64,000 nucleotides of DNA from Syntrophomonadaceae bacterium (GTDB taxonomy: Bacteria > Bacillota > Syntrophomonadia > Syntrophomonadales > DTU052). The translations under genes were made by a program, and so were the position numbers. The stretch spans positions 18,641 through 82,640 of the forward strand of contig JAAYEQ010000012.1 of the NCBI GenBank assembly GCA_012728655.1. Reading direction: 5' to 3'. A model generated the notes under the pieces. It searched no databases. It was not told where the DNA came from and saw only the letters and a list, made by a program, of their open reading frames with translations. The stretch's first letter is position 1; each line of letters begins with the position of its first letter. Shown here piece after piece: positions 53,564 through 62,054 of the stretch.

Positions 53564-53836
53564 TTATCTCATTTCCGGTAAACCCGGCAGGGTGCCTTCT
53601 TGAAACTGAAAGGTGAAACCCAGGGTGGTTGTGGGATTGATAAAGATGGTAAGCTGTGCCGAAGAGGCTGTTCTTTGGGTGCCGGGGGAAAATTCCAGGT
53701 CAAAAGGGACTCCGGCTTTGATCAGCAGAGCTATGGTGGTGTTAAGTCGGCTGATTTCTATGGTATTGGCTCGGATTAAAGTCTTAATAATATCCAAGGC
53801 TAGAATTGATTCCAGCGTTCTCTTGGAACTATGCAC
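53564..53836 (-). CDS. Small hypothetical protein
   Basis: 90 aa, starting at GTG 53836 six bases after GGGGGG. It has a helical N-terminus (SKRTLESILALDIIKTLIRANTIEISRLNTTIALLIKAG), then a short beta-like region with Thr and Phe. No family was recognised. It is divergent from the MarR gene. The overlapping plus-strand ORF 53613-54257 runs through the MarR start and is less credible. Moderate doubt that this is a gene. Confidence 0.45.
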   Translation of the reverse strand: MHSSKRTLESILALDIIKTLIRANTIEISRLNTTIALLIKAGVPFDLEFSPGTQRTASSAQLTIFINPTTTLGFTFQFQEGTLPGLPEMR

Positions 53837-54012
53837 TCGGATCCCCCCAACTACATTCTATGTCAACGCTCAGGCAATGGTTTGTGTTACGGATTATACA
53901 CTGCAGCATGCGGTATCTCTTCCTGGGAAATGCAAAATAACCAATAAAAAGCACGGTTTCCATGTAACCCTTTACACCGACCGGTTTTTCCAGTATAATC
54001 CATTTTGGGCTG

Positions 54013-54040
54013 TTGACGCCAACCGGAGTTATGATAAACT
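54013..54040 (+). promoter_or_regulatory. Candidate promoter of the MarR gene
   Basis: -35 TTGACG, 16-base spacer, -10 TAAACT, 30 bases before the ATG at 54070. Confidence 0.5.
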
Positions 54041-54069
54041 AACCTGTATCAGGAAATCACGAAGGGAAG

Positions 54070-54495
54070 ATGTACTTGGAAGACTTCACTACTTTTGTCT
54101 GCTTCAAATTAAAAGCCACCAACAAGAAGGTGGAACGATACCTGACCTCCGAGTACGGAGAATTCGGAATAAATTTACCTCAATCCTTTATTATCCTGAG
54201 CCTGCTGTTAAAGGACGGCTCAACCCTGACCGAGATTGGAAACCGGGCGCAGATTGAGAACTCGTCGCTTACCACTATGGTTGACAAGCTCGAGGCTATG
54301 GAACTGGTCAAGAGGCAGCTCGATCGCGAGGATCGCCGGGTTATTCGAGTTTTCTTGACCAGCAAAGGTCGTGAGCTGGCGGAAAGGGTGCTCGATGCCG
54401 GGACCAAGTTTAACCAAATGATCAAAGAGGCCATCGGCGACGAGGAGGAATCCTTGCTCAGGTCACTGGACATCATCAGCAAATGTCTGGAATAG
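54070..54495 (+). CDS. MarR-family transcriptional regulator
   Basis: 141-aa winged-helix regulator. The DNA-binding region (LTEIGNRAQIENSSLTTMVDKLEAMELVKRQLDREDRRVIRVFLTSKG split over helices and wing) matches MarR, including the wing DREDRR. Dimerisation helices lie at both ends. GAAGGGAAG precedes the ATG. MarR proteins respond to small phenolic or fatty-acyl ligands and often control neighbours; candidates are the divergent small ORF and the HAD phosphatase, 246 bases downstream. Confidence 0.92.
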   Translation: MYLEDFTTFVCFKLKATNKKVERYLTSEYGEFGINLPQSFIILSLLLKDGSTLTEIGNRAQIENSSLTTMVDKLEAMELVKRQLDREDRRVIRVFLTSKGRELAERVLDAGTKFNQMIKEAIGDEEESLLRSLDIISKCLE

Positions 54496-54741
54496 TTTTT
54501 TGATCGTCGTCGCCGCAGGGGACAGCAAGAATTGACATACCATATCTGCAGTTGATTTTCCCGCAGTTAATCACGCCATTGCACCACCGCAGCGGGATCA
54601 TCAGGTTCACTCTTCTTGACTTGTTCACGGTTTATACTATGCATAATTTCCCAATTATCTCTCATAATACCACAGAGCGATAATGCCGGTGGCGGGAGCT
54701 ATGCCCTCCCGGTCCCGGCAGGCGGAAAGCGGAGGACTACG

Positions 54742-55401
54742 GTGAAAGTCGCCATTTTTGACTTTGACGGTACCCTGACTACCAGAGAAACACTGCCCTG
54801 CCTGGGCAAAGACTGGATCAGGCAAAAGCGCTCTCGCATCAGGTATTTCAGAACCCTGTTCTCAGTACTGCCTCATCTGGTACTCTGGAAAACGGGAAAG
54901 CTGTCTCGGGAACACATGAAAATGCGAGTTATGCACCGCTTCAATCGAATCTTTACAGGAATGACCGAAGAAGAGATAATGGCTTTTTTTGCTCATGCCT
55001 ACCCCAATCTCAAAAAATTTTTCAATCCGGCGGTAATCGAGGAGATTAAGGCCGCCAAAAATGAGGGCTTTTATACGGTTCTGCTGTCGGGAGCTCACGC
55101 CGGGTTGTTAAGATTTGTGGGTGAAGATCTGGGTTTTGATTGTGTTATCGGCGTAGAACTGCCCCTATGCAACGGAATTTTTGACCATAGCCGGCCGGTG
55201 GAATTCATTGACGGGCAGGCCAAAATCAACTTGATCAAGCAGCATTTCGCCGAACGGGAGATTGACTGGCAGGCCAGCCGGGCGTATGGGGACAGCTATG
55301 ACGATCTCAAAGTGCTGGAAATGGTGGGTACGCCGGTAGCAGTCAATCCGGAGTCGCGGCTGTTGGCGCACGCCCGGAATATGAACTGGCGAGTTCTGTA
55401 A
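54742..55401 (+). CDS. HAD superfamily IB phosphatase (SerB-like)
   Basis: 219 aa from GTG 54742, six bases after GGAGG; the 42 upstream residues of the ORF track are not part of the family. HAD motifs: FDFDGTLTTRET (nucleophile and acid Asp), Ser in VLLSGAH, Lys in GQAKINLI, and the acidic pair in YGDSYDDLKVL. Subfamily IB includes phosphoserine phosphatase and MtnX-like enzymes; the substrate is not evident. Confidence 0.88.
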   Translation: MKVAIFDFDGTLTTRETLPCLGKDWIRQKRSRIRYFRTLFSVLPHLVLWKTGKLSREHMKMRVMHRFNRIFTGMTEEEIMAFFAHAYPNLKKFFNPAVIEEIKAAKNEGFYTVLLSGAHAGLLRFVGEDLGFDCVIGVELPLCNGIFDHSRPVEFIDGQAKINLIKQHFAEREIDWQASRAYGDSYDDLKVLEMVGTPVAVNPESRLLAHARNMNWRVL

Positions 55402-55420
55402 CCGACGGTGACAGCTTTAT

Positions 55421-56308
55421 TCAAACAGCTTTAAATACACCTTCGTCGAGTTCTTCCGCCAATCCTAATTTAACCAAACGCTCCAGGTGGTTCCTAATCA
55501 TTGATTTCTCCCAGAACAAAACCGGCATTGAGGGGTGCTCGCGATATATCAGGTGTTTTTCCGCCAGTTGATCAATGGTCTGGGGGCTTTCCCTGAGCTG
55601 CTTGAGTATCCTCTGTTCCCGCTTCAGTATCCGGTCGCGGTATTCGCGTAATACCGGTCGGGGATTATCAACGATCTGATTCACATGACTGGTTACCACC
55701 GCCGCCGGATTTAATTCGATAATTCTATCAATAGAAGCGATTAACTCGCCCGGGTCGGTATGAGCCTCACCATACCAGGGACCAACCTTGGTCAAACAAA
55801 TATCTCCCAGAAAAGCCAAGTCCTCCTCAGGAAAATAAAACGCGCAGTGTCCTTTGGAATGGCCGGGCGTATGCAGGACCATGAACTTGGTAGAGCCGCA
55901 ATCAATTACCTGTCCGTCATTTATTTCTCCATCCACACGCCACTCTTCGGTAAGGCTGTTAGGTTCTACTCCCTCCTCCACTCTTTCCCGGTTGTACAGA
56001 TCCTGAGGCATGAGTTGATTCCAACCATCAATTGCCATCACTTTTTCAACCGATTTGATAGAAATGCGCTCTACAGGGTGTAATAGGATTTGGGCGCGGG
56101 TGAAAAACTTGTTGCCCCTCACATGATCATAATGGTGATGGGTATTAATCAGTATATCTACCTTTTCCGGCTGCACCTTGGCCAGTTCTCTTCCGGCCCC
56201 GCTATCGATAACCAATCGAATGTCATCATCAACAAGTATGCAGTTTCCATAGGTATAGCCTTCTTCATTAAAAACAATGAACAGCTTCTCTCCCCTTTTT
56301 AACAGCAT
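55421..56308 (-). CDS. Metallo-beta-lactamase-fold hydrolase
   Basis: 295 aa. The di-zinc motif is NTHHHYDHVRGN, with a later VLHTPGHSKGHCAFYF and GDICLTKVG. The C-terminal about 80 residues are an all-helical winged-helix-like domain (QTIDQLAEKHLIYREH, RNHLERLVKLGLAEEL), as in lactamase-like-beta-2/glyoxalase II-related proteins. It probably hydrolyses a thioester or ester; the substrate is unknown. GGGAG lies eight bases before the ATG. Confidence 0.88.
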   Translation of the reverse strand: MLLKRGEKLFIVFNEEGYTYGNCILVDDDIRLVIDSGAGRELAKVQPEKVDILINTHHHYDHVRGNKFFTRAQILLHPVERISIKSVEKVMAIDGWNQLMPQDLYNRERVEEGVEPNSLTEEWRVDGEINDGQVIDCGSTKFMVLHTPGHSKGHCAFYFPEEDLAFLGDICLTKVGPWYGEAHTDPGELIASIDRIIELNPAAVVTSHVNQIVDNPRPVLREYRDRILKREQRILKQLRESPQTIDQLAEKHLIYREHPSMPVLFWEKSMIRNHLERLVKLGLAEELDEGVFKAV

Positions 56309-56456
56309 TGGTATTACTCCCTGTGTGGAATATTTAATAATTTAATATTATCATGGTAATGCCATTCGACACCTAAACTAGTTTTCCTTTTATTGCAAAG
56401 ACGGGTGCGCCCCGGCCTCGGGATCAACCCTTCGGCTCAGCGACAGGCGGTCAAGC

Positions 56457-56495
56457 CAAAAAAAGAGGACCCGAGCAGGATTCCGGGCCCTCTTT
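56457..56495 (-). terminator. Intrinsic terminator of the LysM-3D gene
   Basis: Minus strand: AGAGGgcCCGG pairs with CGGGtCCTCT around a ten-base loop, followed by TTTTTTT. It lies about 20 bases after the stop codon at 56515. Confidence 0.85.
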
Positions 56496-56514
56496 CCCAC
56501 AATGGGGGCAGTCT

Positions 56515-57120
56515 TTATTCCAAAATCCTTACCTTTACCGTTCTTCGTCCCCAGAGAATAGCCTGATCGCGACTGTCCATGAACAGGTCTATCCTGTATC
56601 CCTTGATCAGTCCGCCCGTATCTTCCGCTATATAAACGCCATTGATGCTCGGCCAGGTATCACAGGTTACGTATACCTTGGATCTGAGAGGGATCACCGA
56701 AGGATCGACCGCGATGGTCCGTCTCTCCTGGGGCCAGGTCATGGTTGCGGTACGGTTTCCGGTATGGGTATAGGCGGTAGCAATACATACCAATTCCCGG
56801 CCAACCAGGCCACGGCTGACAGCGGTTGAAGGACGAACCGCATCGGGATTGTCGAGCGGAACCTTGAGCTGCTGACCGGGGTAAATATACTTCCCGATCT
56901 CATTAAGTTTGTACATCTCATTTATTACTTCCCGCACATCCCGGTTGGGGCAATGCTTCCTGGCTATATTCCATAAGCAGTCTCCGCGTTTTACCACCAC
57001 GATTTTGTAAGGCGGATTAGCGGAGGGTTGAGCTGAAACGGCATCCGCGTTTATGGGCACCATTATTGCCATTAAAGACGCCAGCAGGAGCCCACAAACG
57101 GTTTTTCCAAGTTTACCCAT
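56515..57120 (-). CDS. Secreted LysM-3D domain protein
   Basis: 201 aa with a signal peptide (KTVCGLLLASLMAIMVPINADA), one LysM domain (IVVVKRGDCLWNIARKHCPN to YPGQQLKVPL) and a C-terminal 3D domain with the three conserved Asp (IAVDPSVIPLRSKVYV, AEDTGGLIKGYRIDLFMDSRDQA). The 3D fold is shared with lytic transglycosylases and resuscitation factors (YabE/YocH type), so it probably cuts peptidoglycan. It overlaps the upstream small gene by eight bases and ends in an intrinsic terminator. Confidence 0.9.
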   Translation of the reverse strand: MGKLGKTVCGLLLASLMAIMVPINADAVSAQPSANPPYKIVVVKRGDCLWNIARKHCPNRDVREVINEMYKLNEIGKYIYPGQQLKVPLDNPDAVRPSTAVSRGLVGRELVCIATAYTHTGNRTATMTWPQERRTIAVDPSVIPLRSKVYVTCDTWPSINGVYIAEDTGGLIKGYRIDLFMDSRDQAILWGRRTVKVRILE

Positions 57121-57310
57121 TGCTCACCCACCTCAGCATCTGCACCAACAGGTAAAGCAAACTCAGGCCCGCCACCCAGGAAACCGTAACGCTCAGGGCT
57201 TTACCGGCCCGGTTAAAGGCCTCCTCTGAATCGCTCGCAGCGATCACCCTCCTTTGTCTTGGTTTGGGTATTGAAACCCTCTCTTCAAGAGTCGCATTCA
57301 GAATCCGCAT
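57113..57310 (-). CDS. Small single-helix membrane protein
   Basis: 65 aa. The charged N-terminal half (EERVSIPKPRQRRVIAASDSEEAFNRAG) precedes one membrane helix (VSWVAGLSLLYLLVQML). Its stop overlaps the LysM-3D start, so the two are likely translated together. No family was recognised. A GGAGGG lies 11 bases before the ATG. Confidence 0.6.
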   Translation of the reverse strand: MRILNATLEERVSIPKPRQRRVIAASDSEEAFNRAGKALSVTVSWVAGLSLLYLLVQMLRWVSNG

Positions 57311-57343
57311 TTTAAGAGTTACCCTCCCATATGGTAATTAATC

Positions 57344-57365
57344 TGAACCGGAATTTCCCGGTTCA
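57344..57365. promoter_or_regulatory. Operator-like inverted repeat
   Basis: TGAACCGG, six-base spacer, CCGGTTCA: a perfect 8-base inverted repeat 34 bases upstream of the small membrane-protein gene, with a TTGACT nearby on the minus strand. It could be a regulator site or a leader hairpin. Confidence 0.4.
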
Positions 57366-57688
57366 TGTAGTCAATTATTTCCAATTGTCTGCTTTTAAAA
57401 CATTTCCTGGGGTTGGCCAAGATGCTCGGGAAGGCAAGCCCTGCGATTGGTTTCGCGGGGACGTTTTGGCGGGGCAACGGGTTTGTTCAGGTTTCTAAAA
57501 ATGGGAATGTGTGCATAAAGATGTGGTGTACCCGGTTGCTGCTCACCTCTTGCAAAGGCCAAGCAGCAATGCTTACTTTTTCGGAACATTTCCCTTATGT
57601 CCGAGATTTGCTCTGCCGCTTTAATAGGCAGGCTGCCGCTATAATTCGGCATAATATTCGTAATTCGTATTATTTTTCATGTAATTTC

Positions 57689-57703
57689 AATGTTCAAAAT
57701 ATT
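57689..57703 (+). promoter_or_regulatory. Shared 15-base element upstream of ligase 1
   Basis: AATGTTCAAAATATT, 158 bases before the TTG start of the first ligase gene. The identical 15-mer occurs at a similar distance before the second ligase gene. Candidate regulator site or promoter core. Confidence 0.5.
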
Positions 57704-57860
57704 TTAATTGTTTAGAAGGAATACCCACCCTTCGTCTAGAAATAGTACAGGCACAGAATCAGTGTATTGTTGATCAAATTATCGCGGGGAAAGGGGTGGT
57801 CAACGGAACCGATAGTCTTTGTCATCTACACAACCTATTGAGAAAAGGGGGGCAATTGGT

Positions 57861-59567
57861 TTGTTCATTCCTGATGAATTGTTAGCCAAAAGACCCTGGC
57901 TGCGCCACTATGACACGGATGTGTTGCCAACACTAAACTATCCAAGCTTTCCGGCCACGGAAATACTGCGCAACACGGCCAATGTTGAGGCAGACAAAGC
58001 GGCGACCTGGTTTTATGGTACGGAGATCACTTATTGGGATCTGCACCTCACAGTCATCCGCCTGGCAAACAAGCTGCTCGAACTGGGAGTAAAGAAGGGA
58101 GACCGGGTTGGAATTCATCTGCCCAACTCACCGCAGTTTGTTATTGCCTACTGGGCTTTGTTGGCCATAGGAGCAATCGTGGTCAACCTTAACCCCATGT
58201 ACACCAAAGATGAGCTGAAATTCTGTCTCGAAAACACCGGGACGACCGGACTGTTTACCTTCGACACCGTCCTTCCCGTAGTCAAGGCCCTTTGCGAAGA
58301 GTATCCAATTCCTCTGGTTATCGTTACCCGTATCACCGATTTTGTAGATGCCGCCCCAACCAGTACCAAGGAAGAACTGGGATTGCCAGAAAGCTGGTAT
58401 CATTTCTCCGAACTCCTGGAGCAGAGCACCAACATTATTCCGCCTCGGATTACCATTGTGCCTGAGGATCCGGCCATCATCCAGTTCACCGGAGGAACCA
58501 CCGGAACCCCCAAGGGTGCGGTTCTGACTCACCGCAACGTGGTCGCGGCCAGCTTCCAGTGCGATATGTGGGGTCAATCGGTAATTGGGCGCCTGCCGGT
58601 CTCCAGGAAACGCGTCCTCTGTACTCTGCCCTTCTTCCATGTTTACGGAGAAATAGTGGCCTTGTGTACCTCGGTGAAGAATGGTTCCACCATGGTGATC
58701 CTGCCGCGGTTTGACCCCGATGAGGTCGTAAATACCATAGCCGCATTTCCGGAGTTCTCCTTCTGGCCGGTGGTGCCTACCATGCTGGCAGCAGTTCTTA
58801 ACCATCCCCGGGCGCAAGAATTGAACCTGGCGAAGCGCTTCGCTCTGATTAACAGCGGCGCCGCTCCCTGTCCGGTTGAACTCATCGAGAAAGCCAGAGA
58901 TTTCAATATCTTCTTCAGCGAAGGATGGGGTATGAGCGAGACCACCTCTCTGGGGATCACCCAGCCCATTCAAGGGGTCAAGAAACCCTTGAGTATAGGC
59001 ATACCATATCCGGATACCGATGTTAAACTCGTTGACCTCAACACCGGCGAACCGGTTAAGCAGGGAGAAGTCGGCGAAATCTGGATCAAGTCGCCCCTGG
59101 TCATGAAAGAATACTGGAACAACCCCGAAGAAACAGCCGAACAATTAAAGGACGGCTGGCTCCGGACCGGCGACCTGGCTTATATGGACGAGGACTACTA
59201 CATCTTTATCGTCGACCGCTCCAAGGACATAATCATCTCCGGCGGATACAACATTTATCCCCGCGACATTGACGAGGTCCTTTTCAAACATCCCAAGGTT
59301 AAAGACGCCATTACCGTGGGTATACCGGACGAGTATCGCGGTGAAATTGTGAAAGCCTTCGTGCAGCCGGTTGAAGGCGCCGAAGTAACCGCAGAAGAAT
59401 TAATCGCCTATTGTCGCGAGCACCTGGCGCCTTACAAAGTTCCCAGGATGATAGAATTCCGCTCAGAACTCCCACGTTCCAACGTCGGGAAGGCGTTTAG
59501 GAGGAAACTGAGAGACGAAGAGATTGTCAAGATGAAAAAAGAAAAAGAACAACAAGAAAAAGCATAG
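57861..59567 (+). CDS. Acyl-CoA ligase, tandem copy 1
   Basis: AMP-forming fatty acyl-CoA synthetase (568 aa) activating a carboxylic acid via an acyl-adenylate. Motifs: P-loop FTGGTTGTPKGAVLTH, GWGMSETT, the hinge DGWLRTGDLAYMDED and the catalytic Lys in PRSNVGKAFRRK. Alignment with the other two copies (FIPDELLAKRPWLRHYD) and GGGGGG eight bases upstream place the start at TTG 57861. No signal peptide. The cognate acid cannot be predicted; short- to long-chain fatty acids fit a syntrophic fatty-acid degrader. Ends in an intrinsic terminator. Confidence 0.92.
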   Translation: MFIPDELLAKRPWLRHYDTDVLPTLNYPSFPATEILRNTANVEADKAATWFYGTEITYWDLHLTVIRLANKLLELGVKKGDRVGIHLPNSPQFVIAYWALLAIGAIVVNLNPMYTKDELKFCLENTGTTGLFTFDTVLPVVKALCEEYPIPLVIVTRITDFVDAAPTSTKEELGLPESWYHFSELLEQSTNIIPPRITIVPEDPAIIQFTGGTTGTPKGAVLTHRNVVAASFQCDMWGQSVIGRLPVSRKRVLCTLPFFHVYGEIVALCTSVKNGSTMVILPRFDPDEVVNTIAAFPEFSFWPVVPTMLAAVLNHPRAQELNLAKRFALINSGAAPCPVELIEKARDFNIFFSEGWGMSETTSLGITQPIQGVKKPLSIGIPYPDTDVKLVDLNTGEPVKQGEVGEIWIKSPLVMKEYWNNPEETAEQLKDGWLRTGDLAYMDEDYYIFIVDRSKDIIISGGYNIYPRDIDEVLFKHPKVKDAITVGIPDEYRGEIVKAFVQPVEGAEVTAEELIAYCREHLAPYKVPRMIEFRSELPRSNVGKAFRRKLRDEEIVKMKKEKEQQEKA

Positions 59568-59656
59568 CAGCCGGCAACCACAATCAGGGAAACCGGACTG
59601 TAAAATTTAACATCAAGAGCAATCAATTAGACAAGAAATCGACACAGTCGATAGGA

Positions 59657-59686
59657 GGGGGAGTTAGGTGACTCCCTTCATTTTTT
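59657..59686 (+). terminator. Intrinsic terminator after ligase 1
   Basis: GGGAGT, six-base loop, ACTCCC, extended by two G-U pairs, then TTCATTTTTT. Nearly the same hairpin follows ligase 2. Confidence 0.85.
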
Positions 59687-59826
59687 GGTGTCCTGCCAGC
59701 ATTGCGGCTTGCCTACGCGGTTCCTCTTTTCTTTCTCTTCCTCCCCGGAAAACCATTTGAAAAATTTGTATAAATGTAGCGAATTTTCGAAATTTGTTGC
59801 ATTTCTTTATAATTTGATCTTGTTCA

Positions 59827-59841
59827 AATGTTCAAAATATT
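59827..59841 (+). promoter_or_regulatory. Shared 15-base element upstream of ligase 2
   Basis: AATGTTCAAAATATT, 154 bases before the TTG start of ligase 2; here it is part of a tandem TGTTCAAATGTTCAAA. Identical to the element before ligase 1. Confidence 0.5.
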
Positions 59842-59994
59842 GTTTTGGATTTTGGAGGAAATTGAATATCAGTAGAGAAATAATTCATAATGGTATGTTT
59901 TGTATTTAATGGATCCACTTATGAAAGGGGGGGTCTTGGTTAATCAGAGGTTGGCGTCTCTGCCATCAACAAAATAAGATTGGAGGTTGTTGAT

Positions 59995-61695
59995 TTGCCT
60001 ATTACGGAGGAGTTGTTAGCGAAAAGGCCTTGGCTGCGTTACTATGACCCTACAGTTCTTCCCAGTATTAATTATCCCCGATTCCCGGCCACGGACATAC
60101 TGCGCAACACGGCCAATGTGGAGGGGGACAAAGCGGCCACCTGGTTTTACGGTACGGAGATTACCTTTTGGGAACTGTATATGACCGTTATCCGCCTGGC
60201 AAATAAGCTGATCGAACTGGGGGTCAAGAAGGGTGATAGGGTTGGCATCTACCTGCCCAATTCACCGCAGTTTGTTATTGCCTACTGGGCGCTGCTCATG
60301 GTGGGAGCAATCGTGGTCAACCTTAATCCCATGTACACCAAGGACGAACTGCAATTCTGTGTGGAAAACACTGGAATAACCGGGTTGTTTGCCTTTGATA
60401 TGGTTCTCCCCAACGTTAAAGCCGTGTGCGAGATCGTTAATATTCCACTGGTGGTGATCACCAGGATCACCGACTTTGTAGATGCGGCTCCTACCAGCAC
60501 CAAGGAAGAACTGGGACTTCCGGATGCCTGGCATCATTTCTCCGAGCTCCTGGAACAGAGCACTAACACGGTTCCGCCTCGGATTCCCATTGTACCCGAG
60601 GATCCGGCCATCATTCAGTTTACCGGTGGAACTACCGGTATCCCCAAGGGTGCGGTCCTGACCCACCGCAACGTGGTAGCGGCTTGTTATATGGTTGAAA
60701 TGTGGGGTAGCGGGGTTATCGCGCGCATACCGACCTCAAGGCGGTTTGTACTGTGCACCCTGCCATATTTCCATGTTTATGGAGAAGTGGTGGCCATGTG
60801 TTACTCTATACAGAGCGGCTCCACCCAGGTTATCCTGCCGCGGTTTGAGATCGAAGAGGTCATGAACACCATCGCCGCATTTCCGGAGTTTTCCTTCTGG
60901 CCATGTGTACCGACAATGTTGCAGGCTGTGCTCAACCACCCCCGGGTGGAAGAACTGAACCTGGCGAAGCGCTTCGCTCTGATTAACAACGGGGCAGCAC
61001 CCTGCCCGTTGCAGCTCATTCAAAGAGCCAACGATCTTAACATCTTCCTCAGCGAAGGTTGGGGCATGAGCGAGACCACCTCTCTGGGGATCACCCAGCC
61101 CATTCAAGGGGTTAAGAAACCCTTGAGTATAGGCATACCCTACCCGGATACCGATGTTAAAATCGTTGATCTGGAAACCGGTGAGACGGTGAAGCAGGGC
61201 GAAGTCGGCGAAATCTGGATCAAGTCGCCTTTGGTTATGTCCTACTACTGGAATAACCCCGAAGAGACCGCCAACCAACTGAAGGACGGCTGGCTCCGAA
61301 CCGGCGACATGGCCTACATGGATGAGGACTACTACATCTTTATTGTCGACCGTTCCAAGGATATAATCATCGCCGGCGGATACAACATTTATCCTCGTGA
61401 AATAGACGAAGTCCTCTTCAAACATCCCAAGGTTAAAGACGCCATTACCATAGGTATACCGGACGAGTATCGTGGTGAAACCGTTAAAGCCTTCGTACAG
61501 CCGGTTGAAGGTGTGGAAGTAACCGCAGAAGAACTGATCGCATACTGTCGTGAGCACCTGGCGGCTTACAAAGTCCCGAGAATCATCGAATTCCGTTCGG
61601 AACTTCCGCGCTCCAATGTGGGCAAAGCACTCCGGAGAAAACTGAGAGAAGAAGAGATTGCCAAAATGAAGAAAGAAAAGGAAGCCCAGTCATAA
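59995..61695 (+). CDS. Acyl-CoA ligase, tandem copy 2
   Basis: 566-aa paralogue very close to copy 1 over its whole length. Motifs: FTGGTTGIPKGAVLTH, GWGMSETT, DGWLRTGDMAYMDED and Lys in PRSNVGKALRRK. The start is set at TTG 59995 (GGAGG eight bases upstream), which lines up with the other copies. Stretches of over 40 bases are identical in DNA to copy 1, for example around the SETTSLGITQPIQGVKKP segment, while the third codon positions elsewhere differ, suggesting local gene conversion. Confidence 0.92.
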   Translation: MPITEELLAKRPWLRYYDPTVLPSINYPRFPATDILRNTANVEGDKAATWFYGTEITFWELYMTVIRLANKLIELGVKKGDRVGIYLPNSPQFVIAYWALLMVGAIVVNLNPMYTKDELQFCVENTGITGLFAFDMVLPNVKAVCEIVNIPLVVITRITDFVDAAPTSTKEELGLPDAWHHFSELLEQSTNTVPPRIPIVPEDPAIIQFTGGTTGIPKGAVLTHRNVVAACYMVEMWGSGVIARIPTSRRFVLCTLPYFHVYGEVVAMCYSIQSGSTQVILPRFEIEEVMNTIAAFPEFSFWPCVPTMLQAVLNHPRVEELNLAKRFALINNGAAPCPLQLIQRANDLNIFLSEGWGMSETTSLGITQPIQGVKKPLSIGIPYPDTDVKIVDLETGETVKQGEVGEIWIKSPLVMSYYWNNPEETANQLKDGWLRTGDMAYMDEDYYIFIVDRSKDIIIAGGYNIYPREIDEVLFKHPKVKDAITIGIPDEYRGETVKAFVQPVEGVEVTAEELIAYCREHLAAYKVPRIIEFRSELPRSNVGKALRRKLREEEIAKMKKEKEAQS

Positions 61696-62054
61696 TAACT
61701 TCGGTGTCAACCACAATCAGCAGTCGCCAATGCTGAGGCTGATACATCAGGGGAACATGATTAGACAAGAAAGAGATATAGCAGGTATGAAGGGGGAGTA
61801 TGGGAACTCCCTTTCTTTTTCACCCTCATGCTGCCCGAGACGCCGATAACCTGCTTTGCTTACCAAGCTCATACCGGCTCTTAAGCGGCGCCTGTCATTA
61901 CTTCAACACTCATCCCATATACTTATACCAGTTTTATGGACTTGGCCCAAGACCTGCCGCGTTCATTTGTACAAGCAAGCCGCGCTGGGTAATGGGTTCT
62001 CAGGGCAGTGCCCTTCCCGTTATCAATAATGCCAGAGATCAGGAGGTGGTATTA
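61696..62054 (+). other. Region between ligases 2 and 3
   Basis: 359 bases. The 3' UTR repeats AACCACAATCAG (61709-61720) and ATTAGACAAGAAA (61760-61772) precede the terminator with the same 31-base spacing as after ligase 1. The remaining about 230 bases before ligase 3 lack the 15-mer seen before copies 1 and 2; no promoter is obvious. Confidence 0.5.
61791..61820 (+). terminator. Intrinsic terminator after ligase 2
   Basis: AGGGGGAGT pairs with ACTCCCTTT around a six-base loop, then CTTTTT. The ORF-track start of ligase 3 (61800) lies within this hairpin, one reason to reject it. Confidence 0.85.

Larger units (their letters stand above)
57311..57860. other. Long intergenic region before the ligase cluster
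   Basis: 550 bases. The left end holds an operator-like inverted repeat (57344-57365) upstream of the small membrane protein. The centre holds a GC-richer stretch with an 8-base inverted repeat TTGCTGCT/AGCAGCAA (57535-57568) and a minus-strand 85-codon ORF (57395-57652) without a ribosome-binding site or known family. The right end is the AT-rich leader of the first ligase gene. No riboswitch recognised. Confidence 0.45.
59568..59994 (+). other. Leader and 3' region between ligases 1 and 2
   Basis: 427 bases with no gene. Left part: 3' UTR with AACCACAATCAG (59576-59587) and ATTAGACAAGAAA (59626-59638), both repeated after ligase 2, then the terminator. Right part: strongly AT-rich leader with TATAAT-like boxes (near 59810) and the shared 15-mer. 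Confidence 0.5.

Noticed and set aside
53613-54257. 214-codon plus-strand ORF
   Set aside because: It overlaps the MarR gene in another frame and runs across the MarR promoter; the MarR frame has clear family motifs.
57395-57652. 85-codon minus-strand ORF
   Set aside because: No Shine-Dalgarno, no recognisable domain, and composition unlike neighbouring genes.
61800-62054. 85-residue N-terminal extension of ligase 3 in the ORF track
   Set aside because: It begins inside the terminator of ligase 2, has no similarity to the other copies, and a strong Shine-Dalgarno sits before ATG 62055.
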